Shown one piece after another: positions 47,801 through 60,400 of a DNA stretch of 64,000 nucleotides. The notes beneath the pieces were generated by a model. The model was not told where the DNA came from. It ran no database searches and worked only from the letters and a program-made list of their open reading frames with translations. How positions within the stretch are numbered: position 1 is the stretch's first letter; each line of letters starts with the position of its first letter. The position numbers were made by a program, and so were the translations under genes. Source of the DNA: Coccinella septempunctata (lineage: Eukaryota; Arthropoda; Insecta; Coleoptera; Coccinellidae); NCBI RefSeq assembly GCF_907165205.1, contig NC_058192.1, positions 372,001 through 436,000 on the forward strand. The letters run 5' to 3'.

Positions 47801-50800
47801 ACTGGAAAATACTTGATGAATTGATGAATGAAAGATTTTTAGGCACATATTTGCCAGGCTTAGAAACGATCAGTTTTCAACCATTTCTAAGGAGTAGTTT
47901 TGAGTTAAGACTCATGTATACAGAAAAATGATTTACAGATCCTCAATATTCGTGTTTTTTAACTGTTACGACTTATCCGAGCTTCAGATACCTTCCCTGT
48001 ACTTCGAATTCTGAATTCCGTTGGCCAGACGTATCAGAATCAATTATTGAGCGTCCGTCGATATTGAAACGTCGTATTTATCTGCGACCACTGCAGAATT
48101 GACAGGAATAGGGACGTATCTCGACGGAATGACAGCCGTAAAACGCAGTTATAGGAATAAGAGATATGTAACGCAGATTAAATTAGGGAGTAGCAACCTA
48201 AAACGGGAACATAAAATTTAAGTTTATTCCCTCCGACTCGGTTTTAATTCGATAGATTTTACGATAATTTAAAGCCGATTCGAGTTCGATGTTTAGAGCA
48301 GGGCAGATTGGACGGATGGACGTGATTCGGACGATCCTTATACGCATAAAATCTGTTCGCGGTTGGATGCATAAATTTTCAGACTTTGAAACGATCGTAA
48401 ATTCCTTCTTCGATGCCCAAGAACTGGAAGCGTGAGATCTGTTTCGTCTGTAGCTACGTTGTGCAGAATTGAAATGATGCTGAGGCTTCTTTTTACATCG
48501 AAATAAATCATTTCCCCAAAAAATATTCAAGATGGCGGAGTTATAACCCCCAGAATTTCGACAAATTAAATTTCAAGTACGGCACTGCTGAAGGCGACTT
48601 CAGAATCGGAAAAACGAAACGAACATAAACACAAACTTCCATTTTGACAGCTTTCAGGACACGCAAAATAGACTGCATCATCCTGCTAACGCACTGCTAA
48701 TGACATTTGTTAGCACAGTGAGACCTAACGCGGCATGTCCGCTTTGTGGCGCCATCTATGAATGATTGCTACCTACGACTTTGATTTTGAACGCTGGCGA
48801 CCATTGAGTTTCTGTTAGACTCAAAGATTAGAGAGTTAACCTAACCTAACTCTATAATCTTTGCTTAGAACTAAGATGAATTCAGTAAATGAAGATGTCT
48901 TTCGACTTCAAGAGTCCACTAACTATTGGAATTTAGTGGCTAGTTGAGGCTCGCCCTGTAAATGCGAAAACGCAGTGTTGGTAAGCTCTCGCATCGGAGG
49001 TGTTGGTTTCAGTGGATTTCCTAATTGAATTCCGAGGTGTTAGCAGGACCGTGTTAACAGGTTCTCTGCGAGGAGTGGGTGTTTCGTGTTTCTCGTGGGT
49101 TCCACCTTGCTCAAGGCTAGAACGCCTCCGACACGCCTGTTCATTCGCTAACTACAATATCAACGCTATCAACATAGATCAACAGATGTACGTGCAATAT
49201 CAAGCAGAATTCATAGATAAGCCATTTTTTCATAACATCAAGGCTGTTTGGGTAGTCTATGCAGAAGAGCTCTTTTTCAAATACTCCACTGAAAAAAAAA
49301 TATTTCTGACAATGCCTGAGTCTTTCTATAACATTTAAGTTCAAATTTCCCAATTTTCAATTTGTACACCCGTCTGTAACATGAGAGTTTCATTAAAAAT
49401 TGTAGCCAATCGGACATGTCAGGTCAATTTTCCAGTGCCTGACCGTTACCACGTGAATAATTATCAATCTGATATTTTATTATTACGAAATCCTCGAATT
49501 GCCACATTACTTTCAATATTCTAAGCGTTGTGGATCGTAAACGTCGTTTCCTTTAAAATCAAATAAAATACAGATTTTACAAGCAAATATGAAAATATCC
49601 CGTATCCAAGTTGCCCATGATACTTCTAATTATGGTCTCCGGCGATATAGTGATGATTTTTATTCACTTACGGCACAGTAAAATACTAATAAGGATCGAG
49701 ACAGGGTCGGATTAACAGACAGTCTCGGTTGGAAGAGTGAAACTGCATTCCTAACCAAAAAAGAAGGAAAACATGGTAAATTGTAATTAATGCGACAATT
49801 TATATCAGTTTTGTCGTGCATTTCGGACTCAATTACACTGATCAAGATCGTGTATTCATGGCTGGAACACTTGTTATACATTATGTGTTCTTTCGGTGAA
49901 AACTGGGGTATTTTAAATTGTTTTCATCATATTCTGTAGGGCTCTTGCTTTTTTATTTTTTCGCAATCTTCACTAAATAGTGTGCATTGGTCAAAATTGT
50001 TTCATTCCTTTCGTAAAGAAGGAAAATGCCTCTCAGATGACATCAAAATCGTTTGAACCATACAAGTGGTTCAGCCATAATCGATCGCCAAAATTTGGTA
50101 AATTTTCCCTTCGTATTTTGAAACCATTTCCAACTTGTTAGCAATTTTTATCAAGAACGGCTCTTTTCCGATCTAATTTTCTTGGGCTATCAGGAAGGAA
50201 CTCTTTATAGCTACAGTTCTGGATGCGTCTGATACAAAACTAGGTGGAACTTGGCAAGATCGGTCCGTTCTCACTCGGGATTGTTTCAAGAGGATCGTGT
50301 AGCTATGAAAGCAACGCAATCCCAATCAATTATACGTACAAAGGATCCGTGCGAAGATTGTCGATGTCTAAATGAACAAATTTCGAGTACTGGAGGTCCA
50401 ATCTTCGCCTCCATTCAGCGGTATCAATACTCTTGTCACTGGGGGGTTTTGATTCGGGCCGTTTCAGAAAGAGGCACAATGAGCTGGTAGTCATTGTGTT
50501 GGATATTTTTATAATTAATTTCAACTTTGAACGGCTGAAGATGCCGACGTCAATTGTTGCATCTGGATCCTTTTATGTTCACTCCTTTATCTAAGTCCCA
50601 TTGAAAAACAGTGTTATATTGCACCGGCTAATGCCGAGACTGCCATTATTGCCTGGCAACGCGGAAGATCCTGGGGAAATTGCTGAGTTGCTCCGGTGAC
50701 AAACTCATGAAGGATAATCTATTCATGTCACTTTGTCCGCAAATACTTCGTTTGGACGATACAGCCATTCCAAGATGGCGGTTCAACAGAAAAACATCTT

Positions 50801-52128
50801 CTCAACTCCAAGCAACAAGATTTGTACGGCTGTTTAGTGTTGAATCTCTTAATTATAATAGATCTCTTGGGATTTTACTTGAGGCTGGCCACTATTGAGT
50901 TGAGAGAAGTTCTTGTGTACTTCCAACTTGATCAGCAACTTTGTAAATCCAGCTTTATGCTGGAGATTGTCAATTTCTATGTTCTCGCCCGAACTTTTTG
51001 TTGTATTTCATCCAATCCAGACTCCAGGTGATGCAAACATTTTTCGCAGATGTCTGTCTAGCTTTCAAGCGGATATTTTCAGAATTGTTGTGAACTTTCT
51101 TTATTTTTGTAAGCATTTTTCAGAAATTTTTGGTATCAAATGGGTCTCGAACATTTTCATGTTGATACATGTTCTCAACATAGATATTTGAATGAGTAAA
51201 TGGATGATATGGTTTTTTGCCACCTCTCTCACTATGTCTACACTTGTTCCGTTAACTTATTAACGGATTACATCGACTTCAACGAAGAATATACCTTCCT
51301 GAATCCTTTCAGTTGCACCGAAATAAATTAGGTACCCATTACGATAAAATTACACACTAAACAGAAGTGTCAACGTTCCCTCTGATGCGAGACAGTATTA
51401 TTCTCTCCCCCTGTATTTTAGAACTCGGCCAGGTGATCATTAGGGCGTGTCTGAACGACACAGAAATTGTGTCTTTGACAAGAATACATATAGGGGATTA
51501 TTCGATAACTTTTCTTATTCTCAGTTCTGATGTTGGTTTTTCTCAGTGGAGAAGGTAAATAGTTAACGATTTCGAGGTGAGTAGATCTGTTTTGTCGATC
51601 CAGGTTCACATAAAAATGTTTTCGAAAATGGAGCCTGCTTATCTTGAAAAAAAGTCATTTCATCTTCGAGGCCCTTAATGTGTACCAAATACCTCTAATA
51701 AAATAAAATATCTCCACTCTGCTTTCAAGAGTTGTAGTAAATACTGAATTTCGAACTAGTAAACCTAAATAATTCATGAAATCTCAGTAAAAAATCATTG
51801 TTTCAATTGGAAAAACCAAGAGATTACATTTTATTGTAACCTTAGTCCGAAAATAACGAACAATTGACAAGAGTGGGTTAAACTCATAGCGACTCTATAT
51901 TGATAATGATTCTAATAGGAAACAATGAGAACCTGATTATTTGTTTTGTTTGAAGTGAAATCGTAGATATGACCGACACAAAACACCAAATATTTGGATA
52001 AAACGATGGAAAAACCACTGTATCTATCGAAGCATAAGTGGCTACCTGCTTTTCCACATTTAACCCACTTCAAGTTCAAGGAATGATAAGATATAGACTA
52101 GAGATTTTCAAATCAACTCCACTCCAGG
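47801..52128. other. Intergenic DNA between the LINE relic and the MBF2-type gene
   Basis: No gene recognised. At 48,900-48,962 the sequence ctttcgacttcaagagtcca and gttgaggctcgccctgta resembles one worn end of the CAGGGTGAGTC MITE. The motif gtggcgccatcta lies at 48,746. Plus-strand open frames at 49,000-49,338 and 50,251-50,490 have no recognisable product. Confidence 0.4.
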
Positions 52129-52137
52129 TATATAAAA
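52129..52137 (+). promoter_or_regulatory. TATA box of the MBF2-type gene
   Basis: The sequence gtatataaaacc gives a strong TATAAA at 52,131-52,136, 56 bases before the ATG. A plausible initiator, ttcatagttcgg, lies about 28 bases downstream at 52,158-52,169. That is the expected spacing, giving a 5' leader of roughly 30 bases. Confidence 0.75.
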
Positions 52138-52191
52138 CCTCGAGCTGCTTTGAACGTTTCATAGTTCGGTTGCAGAATTACGCGTATCAAA

Positions 52192-52650
52192 ATGTCCAAA
52201 TTGCTCTTCTCCTTGGTTCTCGTGTGCCTCGTCGCCGCCTCGCTGGCCGAGGCTCAAGCCTCGACGAAGCTGAGCGTGGTACAGTACGGATCCACCGTTT
52301 TGGGCCTCAACGGCAAGCCCAGAACCGTCCTGAAGACTACCCTGCCCCCTGACGACGGACGCAGTAACTGGGGTGACGAAGTCTACAAATCCAGGCAGAG
52401 CGAGGATGTTCTGCTCCTTAGGGATCTGGTGGTTTATCCCGTGGTCAGCACCAAGGACCAAACGTTGAAGTACACCGCTACCTTCAACAACGTGAGATCC
52501 ATCACGTCTGTTAGGTTCATTAATGTGGGTAGGGAAAGGGCATTTGCTGGTGACATTGACGTGTATTCTGATGGAGTCGAGATCTACTTCACCCTTCCCG
52601 CTCAGAATGATCCAAGGGTGCTGGTGGAAGTGTACGGGTATCAGAAATGA
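52192..52650 (+). CDS. Secreted MBF2-family protein (single exon)
   Basis: The 152-residue product begins with a classical signal peptide (MSKLLFSLVLVCLVAASLAEA, cleaved near residue 19-21), so it is predicted to be secreted. The mature part has the pattern of the insect MBF2 family, often annotated as transcription activator MBF2 or probable salivary secreted peptide. A central block (LKYTATFNNVRSITSVRFIN, about residues 92-111) is followed by GDIDVYSDGVEIYFTLPA and the closing VLVEVYGYQK, matching the family's I..I...D...G....I..GG.G...V.I.....RG....V.IYG layout. There are no cysteines in the mature chain. The family function is poorly understood; the nuclear coactivator role first proposed for silkworm MBF2 sits oddly with a signal peptide. 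It is intronless, with a strong TATA box upstream, suggesting high tissue-specific expression. The GC content is well above the surroundings. Confidence 0.85.
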   Translation: MSKLLFSLVLVCLVAASLAEAQASTKLSVVQYGSTVLGLNGKPRTVLKTTLPPDDGRSNWGDEVYKSRQSEDVLLLRDLVVYPVVSTKDQTLKYTATFNNVRSITSVRFINVGRERAFAGDIDVYSDGVEIYFTLPAQNDPRVLVEVYGYQK

Positions 52651-52755
52651 AGCTCGTGATGGCCTATGAGATTGGAGTGGAATCGACTGTATTTTTTTAA
52701 TTTCTAATGTAAGAACTAGCATCAATTCCATTTTGTATATACATAATATCAGTTG

Positions 52756-52761
52756 ATTAAA
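52756..52761 (+). terminator. Polyadenylation signal of the MBF2-type gene
   Basis: ATTAAA, the common variant hexamer, lies 106 bases after the stop codon (gttgattaaagtaagtg). No AATAAA is closer. Confidence 0.6.
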
Positions 52762-53123
52762 GTAAGTGACAAGATTCTGTTATCTGTTGTTCCTTCCTTT
52801 TTCATATTCTTGAGATTTTTCGTAATTTTAGAGGGTGTTCATTCACGATAAAGACAGTTTTAACCAAAGTTTGAAAAATTCGTCACTCTTCATCTTCAAT
52901 CATGGAATATCTGAGGAACATCTACACATCAATCTTGAAAATTAAATAGCCTTCTTGATGATAAACAACCTGCTCGTCTAAAGCTAAGACTATTGAATCA
53001 ATTCATGTTTTCTCCTCAGAAAAATACCAATTTTTTTCTGAAATATGTGAAAATTATACGGTTGATGATGATAATGATAAGATTTCAAAGGAATTATATT
53101 TTAACAGTGACAAAATACATACC
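52762..53123. other. Intergenic, nothing recognised
   Basis: AT-rich spacer between the MBF2-type gene and the mariner copy. No feature was seen. Confidence 0.4.
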
Positions 53124-53125
53124 TA

Positions 53126-54408
53126 CGAGGATGTATCGATGTCTAGTTATAGCCTAGACCAGCACCATGCATAAAAAAATATTGCGTTACCATAGCAATG
53201 AACAATAACTCATTAGATGTGTCAGTGTGAAGTTTCAGGTTAAAAAAGTAAACCAGAGTTACGCAATAAATTAAAAGAAAGAAGATGTCCACCGAAATTG
53301 TGAAAATCGAAAAATTGGAGTATCGAGCCATCATCAAGTAGCTGTATTTAAAAGGAGAGGTAAGCAGATTTACGAAGATATGCTTAATATCCTTGGTGAT
53401 CAATGTTCTTCGTATGCGACCCTGAAAAATTGGACTGTGAGCTTCAAAAGAGGTGAATTTTCCATTGAAGATGATGTCCGATAGGGAAGGCCAGTTTCTG
53501 TGTCAGTCCCCGAAAATATCGATGCAGTTCATGACATGATTTTATCAGACCGTCGAATTGGGCTAAAACGGATATCTGAAGCACTGAATATCTCACACGA
53601 AGGCGTTCATCATATAGTTCACGTAAATTTGGACATGAGAAAAATTGCTGCAAAATGGATCCCCAAATGTTTGAATGTTGACCAAAAGCGTGCAAGGGTA
53701 GAAGCACGCGTTTGATCTGTGCTCGATTTGAAAACGATGTAGACTTCTTAAACCGAATTGTTACTATGGATGACACTTGGGTACATTTCTACGATCCAGA
53801 AACAAAGCAACAATCGATGGAATGGCGACACTCTGGTTCTCCAAGACCTATAAGAAGTTTCGTGTCCAAAAATCTGCTGGAAAAGTTCTTGCTTCAGTTT
53901 TTTGGGATTGCCATTGAGTAATCATGATTGATTTTTTGGATAAGGGTAGAACAATAACCGGAGATTACTATTCGACATTACGGACCACTCTACGGGAAAA
54001 AATTGAAGAGAAAAGACGCGGAAAGCTATCAAAAAGTGTTTTGTTTTTGTAGGACAACGCCCCTGCACACAAATCTCATGTTGCCATGCAAAAAATTCAT
54101 GATTTAGTGTTTGAATCACTAGAACACCCCCTTATTCAACAAATTTGGCTCCATCCGACTTTTTCCTCAACTGAAAAAAAGTGTAAAAGGTGGTAAATTT
54201 TCTTCCAACAAGGAGGTAATAAAAGCTGTGGAGGTCTGGTTTGCAGAGCAAGAAGAAACATTTTTTTTGAAAGGTCTAGAGACGTTGCAGGTTCACTGTA
54301 ATAAATGTATCCAATTGAAAGGAGTATATGTTGAGTAATAAGATATTTTGACATTGAAATTTTGTTTGGTTCTATAGTATAGGCTAAGAATTTTTCAATA
54401 CATCCTCG
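53126..54408 (+). mobile_element. mariner element, full length, degenerate (copy 5)
   Basis: A 1,283-bp element has a left end CGAGGATGTATCGATG after TA (53,124-53,125) and a right end TCAATACATCCTCG before TA (54,409-54,410). Its leader and coding sequence are collinear with copy 2 but in the opposite orientation. It lies about 470 bases downstream of the MBF2-type gene on the same strand. Confidence 0.92.
53285..54338 (+). pseudogene. mariner transposase pseudogene
   Basis: ATG at 53,285 opens MSTEIVKIEKLEYRAIIKYL. The frame slips soon after and resumes around the second helix-turn-helix, where a TAG replaces a codon in the DDRSGRP motif (about 53,482). SVPENIDAVHDMILSDRRIG and DMRKIAAKWIPKCLNVDQKR then read cleanly. 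The first catalytic motif appears as MDDTWVHFYDPE, with Asp in place of the usual Glu next to the catalytic Asp. The second reads LDNAPAHKSH after a TAG, and the third region is frame-shifted. The frame ends GVYVE and TAA at 54,336-54,338. It is inactive. Confidence 0.88.
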
Positions 54409-54410
54409 TA

Positions 54411-55140
54411 TTAAGATGATACGATAGAAATATATCTTCGAAAAACTTCATCACCCTTAACGAGCATTTGAGAAAAGTTTCCTTCAGGGCGTATTTCATC
54501 AAGCACCAGTCCCCCTATTTATAGTGAATCATACGAAAATTTTCATTGCCAAGAAAGCACGTCTTTCTTAATGCTTCCCTCCGTATTATACACGATTAAC
54601 TTCTCAAACTCATGTACAATTTCACGGCAAATGATTCCGTAGCAGGGCACATATATATATATATATCACAAATACAACAACAAAACTTATCTAACAGACC
54701 CTGCCTCTCCGGCGGGGGGTACATTTGTCAACCCCGGAACGCCGCAACTTTTGCGTTAAACAAAAGTCGTCGGGGAAAACGCCCGTAGAAAAATATTGTT
54801 CGTGCATGTTTGGGGGTCCACTTGGGGGGTCTTTCACGACTCACGGTGCCCTTGTGGGGCACGAGGCCAGAAGGGCCCTGAACGAGGCCTCATGCCCGTT
54901 TTTCAGCTTTCCGCGGTGGTCGTGGGACATGTGCAATGTCGAAAGACAAGGTGTGTGTGATTGTGCGTGATAATGGATCAACAAATTGCAGACTCGATCT
55001 TTATAATTGACCGTTGCCGTTTTTTAATGCCCGACGGGAGACTGGAAGGGTGGTTTGGCGAACAATCTGCGCCCGTTGGTCGGAAGTGGTCTGATGAAAT
55101 TCGTCGGTTTTCGAAAAATTTACCGAGAATGAGTTGGCTA
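54411..55140. other. Intergenic DNA with a TA microsatellite and GC-rich patch
   Basis: A short TA repeat lies at 54,651-54,667. A GC-rich patch at 54,705-54,960 has short open frames (for example 81 codons from 54,725) without recognisable homology. No splice partners were seen. Confidence 0.4.
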
Positions 55141-56935
55141 TGGACACGACCAAGTTCCTCCAACTGTAGTGCACTGAATCATCAACAATTGGGTTTTTTA
55201 GAATCACAAAATTAATTTCCATGCACCTCATATCCTAGGATGCTGATTGAACACCCTAATTTTCAAACAGAGAAGCAACTATGTCATTTTACGAGGGTCT
55301 TAACATTTGCTCATTTTTGACCCAAAAAATCGAGGTTTTCCAAATCGAGTTTTTGTGCTAGGGTGAAAGCCTTGTCAATGCTGATTTTAGAACCGGAAAT
55401 CCCAATTGGATCGGAGGAGTATAACAGGAGATATCGCAGATTGAAATTTGCAATTTTAGAAAAATGCCATTTCAACGATGAAAATCTGAACGAAGGGAGA
55501 CAGGCTTTCGGAATTGCTCGCAATATATTCAGCGTGTTCGAAAACTTATATTTCCATACCAAAATTCCGAATATCTGGCACTGTATTTAGGTGATTCCAT
55601 CTTTTTGGAAATTTTTCGATAGTCACAGTTAGAGTAGTTTTTCTCTCAAAAAAATAACCGTAGATGGAAATGTGATACATATTCTGAAAGAGCAACTCTT
55701 CTAGTTGAAAATCTGAAGATTTTATCGAGCTCGATGCAGCTGTTCGGTCTTGACGAATTCTCAAGTGAAATTTGTAATTTTTGAAAAATGCCATTTCCAA
55801 GATGAAAATCTGAACGAAGGGAGATAGGCCTTCGAAATTGCTCGCAATGGATTCAGCGTGTTCAAAAACCTATATTTCCATACCAAAATTCCGAATATCG
55901 GGCAATGTTTAGTAGAAAATAATTTTTTTTGTTTTTCCACTTTTCATTTTCGAGTTGACTTCGCAGAGCTCTCTAGAGTGCAATTCTCTATTGAATCATC
56001 AACGGTTTGGTTTTCTAGAATCTTCAAAACCGGAAGTCCCAATTTGATCAGACGAATATAACAGGAGATATCGCAGATTGAAATTTGCAAATTTTTGAAA
56101 AATGCCATTTCCAAGATGAAAATGTAAACCAATGGGGATAGGCTTTCGAAAGTGCTTGCAATAGATTCAGCGTGTTCGAAAACCTATATTTTCATACCGA
56201 ACTTTCCAATATCTGACACTGTTTAATTTTTTTTGTTTTTCCACTTTTCATTTTCGAGCTGACTTCTAAGAGCCCTCTGGAGTGCAATTCTCTATTGAAT
56301 CATTAACTGTTTGGTTTTCTAGAATCTTCAAAACAAATTCTATGCACTCCATATCCGAGGGCAGTAATAGAACATCCTGATTTTTAGACAGCGTAGCAAA
56401 TGTGTGATTTTAGGGGGGTCTAACCCCTTGCTCATTTTTGACCCAAAAAATCGAGATTTTCGAAATCGAGTTTTTGTACTGAGGTGGAAGCCTAGGCAAC
56501 GCTGATTATATAACCGGAAATCCCAATTGGATCAGACGAATATAACAGGAGATATCGCAGATTGAAAATTGCAATTTTTGAAAAATGCCATTTCCAAGAT
56601 GAAAATCTAAACCAATGAGGATAGGCTTTCGAAAGTGCTTGCAATAGATTCAGCGTGTTCGAAAACCTATATTTTTATACCAAACTTTCCAATTTCTGAC
56701 ACTGTTTAGGAGAAAATAATTTTTTTTGTTTTTCCACTTTTCATTTTCGAGTTGACTTCGAAGAGTTCTCTGGAGTGCACTTCTCTATTGAATCATCAAC
56801 TGTTTGGTTTTCTAGAATCTTCTAAACAAATTCTATGCACTCCATATCCGAGGACAGTAATAGAACATCCTGATTTTCAGACAGAGTAGAAAATAGGTGA
56901 AAATCGAGATTTTCAAAATCGAGTTTCATACCGAA
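55141..56935 (+). repeat. Complex repeat array, unit about 490 bp
   Basis: The marker tgaatcatcaacngtttggt recurs near 55,165 (diverged), 55,991, 56,295 and 56,788. The marker ggagatatcgcagattga recurs at 55,427, 56,064 and 56,548. The spacing 56,295 to 56,788 is 493 bases. The unit at 55,991 is about 190 bases shorter because it jumps from cttcaaaac straight to cggaagtccc. All copies are in the same orientation. A reversed unit of the 174-bp satellite is embedded near 55,620-55,770. There is no coding capacity. Confidence 0.85.
55620..55770 (-). repeat. Isolated 174-bp satellite unit in reverse orientation
   Basis: It contains tgtgatacatattctgaaag, agcaactcttctagttgaaa and gttcggtcttgacgaattct, the reverse complement of the landmarks in arrays I and II in the right order. 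It lies inside the 490-bp repeat array. Confidence 0.85.
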
Positions 56936-57438
56936 TTTTCGAATAAGATCACATTTTTAACTTATTCCATTACTTATAATGAATAACTATATCGATTATT
57001 CGATCTCAGTAAGTCGCCTTAATTTTTTTTTCAGTTTTTCAGTTCATCGACATAGTGAAGCGTATAATTCTTATTCGTTTCTTATTTTCCCTCCCTCAAA
57101 GCAACCCTTCATTAAATATAAATTAGAAAATGCAGAAAGCTGATATAATGAATGATGTTATTCACCGAAATTGATGCTATACATCGTGAAACATGTGACA
57201 TCCTTTCCCTCATTAGTTTTATAGGAAAAACAAACACGAATTCTTTCCCATCCTGTTAAGGGTGATAGATGACATAGATTAAACTTGAACACGTTTTAGG
57301 TAACACGCAAAGTTGACATACCTTCGAAGGTATTCGCTTCTATTCCTATCAGTGAGTTTGGTATACATTCAGAGGAAAGAGGAAGTCTTTGAGTGCTTCA
57401 AGAGGAGGAAATTTGAAGGAAAGATTCGAAAGAAGACC

Positions 57439-60400
57439 ATGATGATTGGCAGTTACAATACAATACGACCCAGAAAGCCGATAAATGGATTTCCGATCCA
57501 TCCAGAGGATAAAAGAAAAACTATATTCCAGATTGATGACTATTACAAGGGTAAAAACAAGGATATTACGATTCCAATGCCTCCTATCGGAATAGGGTGA
57601 GTGTATACCTCGAAGTATCGAGGTTTTTCAGTAACAACTCCTGTTTGTTTTATTCTGTTGACCTGTCGGTCGCGTTTTTCAGCAACATTAAGAATAAGAA
57701 TAAATCTGTATCTGCACCTGTAACGAAAAAACTTTTGTACCAAGTTGAAAACTATTGCGACAATACAACTCTACACGGGTTGAGATATGTGGGCGATCCT
57801 ACCCTATCTTTGTGTGAAAGGTATATCGAAGTACTGCAAGAAGAACTGGATAACGGACTAGAATTACTTTCAGACTTTTTTGGTTCTGTTCCTTCGGTAT
57901 AGCGGCATGTTTGGCTGGTTATTTCATATCGAACATCTATGTGAAATGGTCGGAAAGTCCGGTCATTATCAGTTTCAGCCCGTCTGACGCGGATTTGAAT
58001 TCTATACCTTTTCCTTCGATAACTATTTGCAACATGAATCAGGCGAAGAGACACGAAGCTGAAAGGATCGTGGCGCAGGGGTGAGTAGATGATCATCATC
58101 TTCGTTTATCTGAAAAAGAACTCGGAAACGTTGGGAGTGGACATCGAATTTGGGACACCCTGTACAACGAACTGTAGGTGAAACAGAGGTGGTTCATTTT
58201 ACTAGGAGGAAGATGCCTTACACCATCATTGTCATCAACCTAACTGCTTCTCAGACAACTTTCGAAGGATCAGTTCTTAAAGAATCTCTCTTCTAGGACC
58301 CCGGCTCAGAAAAAATTGCTCAACGACTACTGCAACCTTAACAACGACATGAACGAGACTGAGTTCGAAACCGACTGGGACACGATGCAGAATTTTCTCA
58401 TAACGGTTGGGAAAAGACGAAGGTCCTGGGAAGAATTCCAAATTTGATTTTTTCGGAGTTTCAGGTAGGACAGTCTTGTAGCGATATGTTGAGGTCGTGC
58501 TATTGGAAGAACGAGAAAGTCGATTGTGACGAATACTTCAATAACGATCTGACCGACGAGGGTTTGTGCTGTTCCTTCAATCGTTTACCACCCAACAAAA
58601 TTTACTGGAACCCGTAAGTGATCTTTAAACATCTAAACACAACTGTAGGATCATTGTCCACTCATTGGTACAGTGTAGTGTTTAAATGTTTCAAACGAAG
58701 GATGGGGCCTTAATAATTCACATTGAAAAATAAGATTTTCACAGTTATAGATCAAAATCTTTCGTATTTTCTTGAATGTGTGAGTTTATCAGTAATATCA
58801 AGGATGTTTCAACTGAAAAATATTTGGTTCAGCTAGGGACCTTTTCATGAAAACATGCCTTACTATTTTACCAACATGAGTTTTTGACTTATTCAAGTAC
58901 AATGTTTTTTCAAGAAAAAGTACTTCGTACTTGAATCAAACCTACTCGAATTATATCTACGACTGGAATCCTGAAGATGGTTTTCCTGACAAGATATCAG
59001 AGGCCACGTCTGATTATATTCCAAGGAGGCCACTAGGTTAGTTTATCTGTTTTATGATGTGCAATTCAAATTACGATATTACGATTTATATCGAATTATT
59101 TCAGGATCAGGCCAACACTTGGGTCTCTCTATAATCCTGGATACCCAGGTTGATAATTACTACTGTTCCTCGACCTACAGCGTGGGTTTCAAGGTGAAAT
59201 CTCCCGGTAAAACGCCAAGATGATTTCAGCTTTCAGATGTGTTGTTTTCAGATAGTACTCGCAAACCCGTTGGAGACCCCAAAAACAGCTGATTTCGGTT
59301 TTCTTCTAAGTCCTGGAGTCGAAGCCAGGTACACTATAAATCCGGTGATAAGAGAAGCTACGGATTCTCTGAGAAGCGTCTCCATAGAGAAGAGGCAATG
59401 CTATTTTTCGAACGAGAGAAGATTGCAATATTACAGGTTAGTTTTTCTACCATACGCTGCTCGAAAATTCGTATATCCATTTATTTATTCTATTACGAGA
59501 TGAACCTTCATACACGTCAAATAACTCCATAATTCGATACCTACTTATTAAACTCGACAGTATATGGTAAGATACTAGAGGTTTACAAATTCAACCTCTT
59601 TCGTCAAGAATCCTGACGATGTTTAAGTTTATCGAAAAAAGACTGCGAATCATTTAAGACAGTCCCAACGAAATACACACCCCAAAAAATAACCTATTGT
59701 GACTTTTATCCACATACTCAACACACACTTGAGCATGAATTCTCAAACAAAAAAAAGCTGGCAAGTATGTGATACTCGAACATTTTGATGGTAAATAATA
59801 CACCATAATTTTTTAACAAAATTCACATTCGGTAACGTTGCAGGTCCTATACCACCAACAATTGTTACCAAGAATGCCAATCCAATTACACATTGAAAAT
59901 GTGTGGATGTATTCCATATTTTCTACCACGTGAGTAAATCTCAATGATACATTGCAAATAGCCTCCTATAAGTCCTATATGAGCTTATGGAACTCGAATT
60001 TTGATCATTCTTCATTTCAGAGAGTAAAGGAAAAAGAATATGTGCAAAGAGAGATGGAAACTGCGTGAAAAATGCACAAGGTAGGTGAATTTGATATTGT
60101 TTGAAGCAGTTCGTATGAAACCTAGTGATTTTGCAGAAGCTACGAATATTGTCTACGGAAGAACGTAAGTACTCTTAGGTTTTTTGTATTTTAATTCCCA
60201 CAGTTCAATATTTTCAGCAAAAATTGCGATTGCCTTCCAGGGTGCGCTGAAATATCCTTCACTAAATCAGGATCGAGCACTCCTTTGACGAAGGGATTCA
60301 GTGACAAAGAGTTGGACAATTTTACCTACGAATATCTGAGGTAATCTTAAAGTGGACAGGGTGTTGATGAATAGTTGCGAATAGTTTGTAACTATTCAAA

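Noticed and set aside
50600..50898. Possible gypsy-type gag remnant (SGDKLMKDNLFMSLCPQI)
   Set aside because: The resemblance to the gag block GDK..D..L.SLWLQRLP is short, with no flanking support, LTRs or pol sequence.
52159..52731. A 190-codon minus-strand open frame
   Set aside because: It is antisense to the MBF2-type gene, which has a signal peptide, TATA box and polyadenylation signal on the plus strand.
57821..57873. Reading straight through after exon 2 of the channel to a stop at 57,902
   Set aside because: The 53 bases have GT and CTTTCAG borders. Removing them joins LSLCER to LFWFCSFG and creates TM1, so they are an intron.
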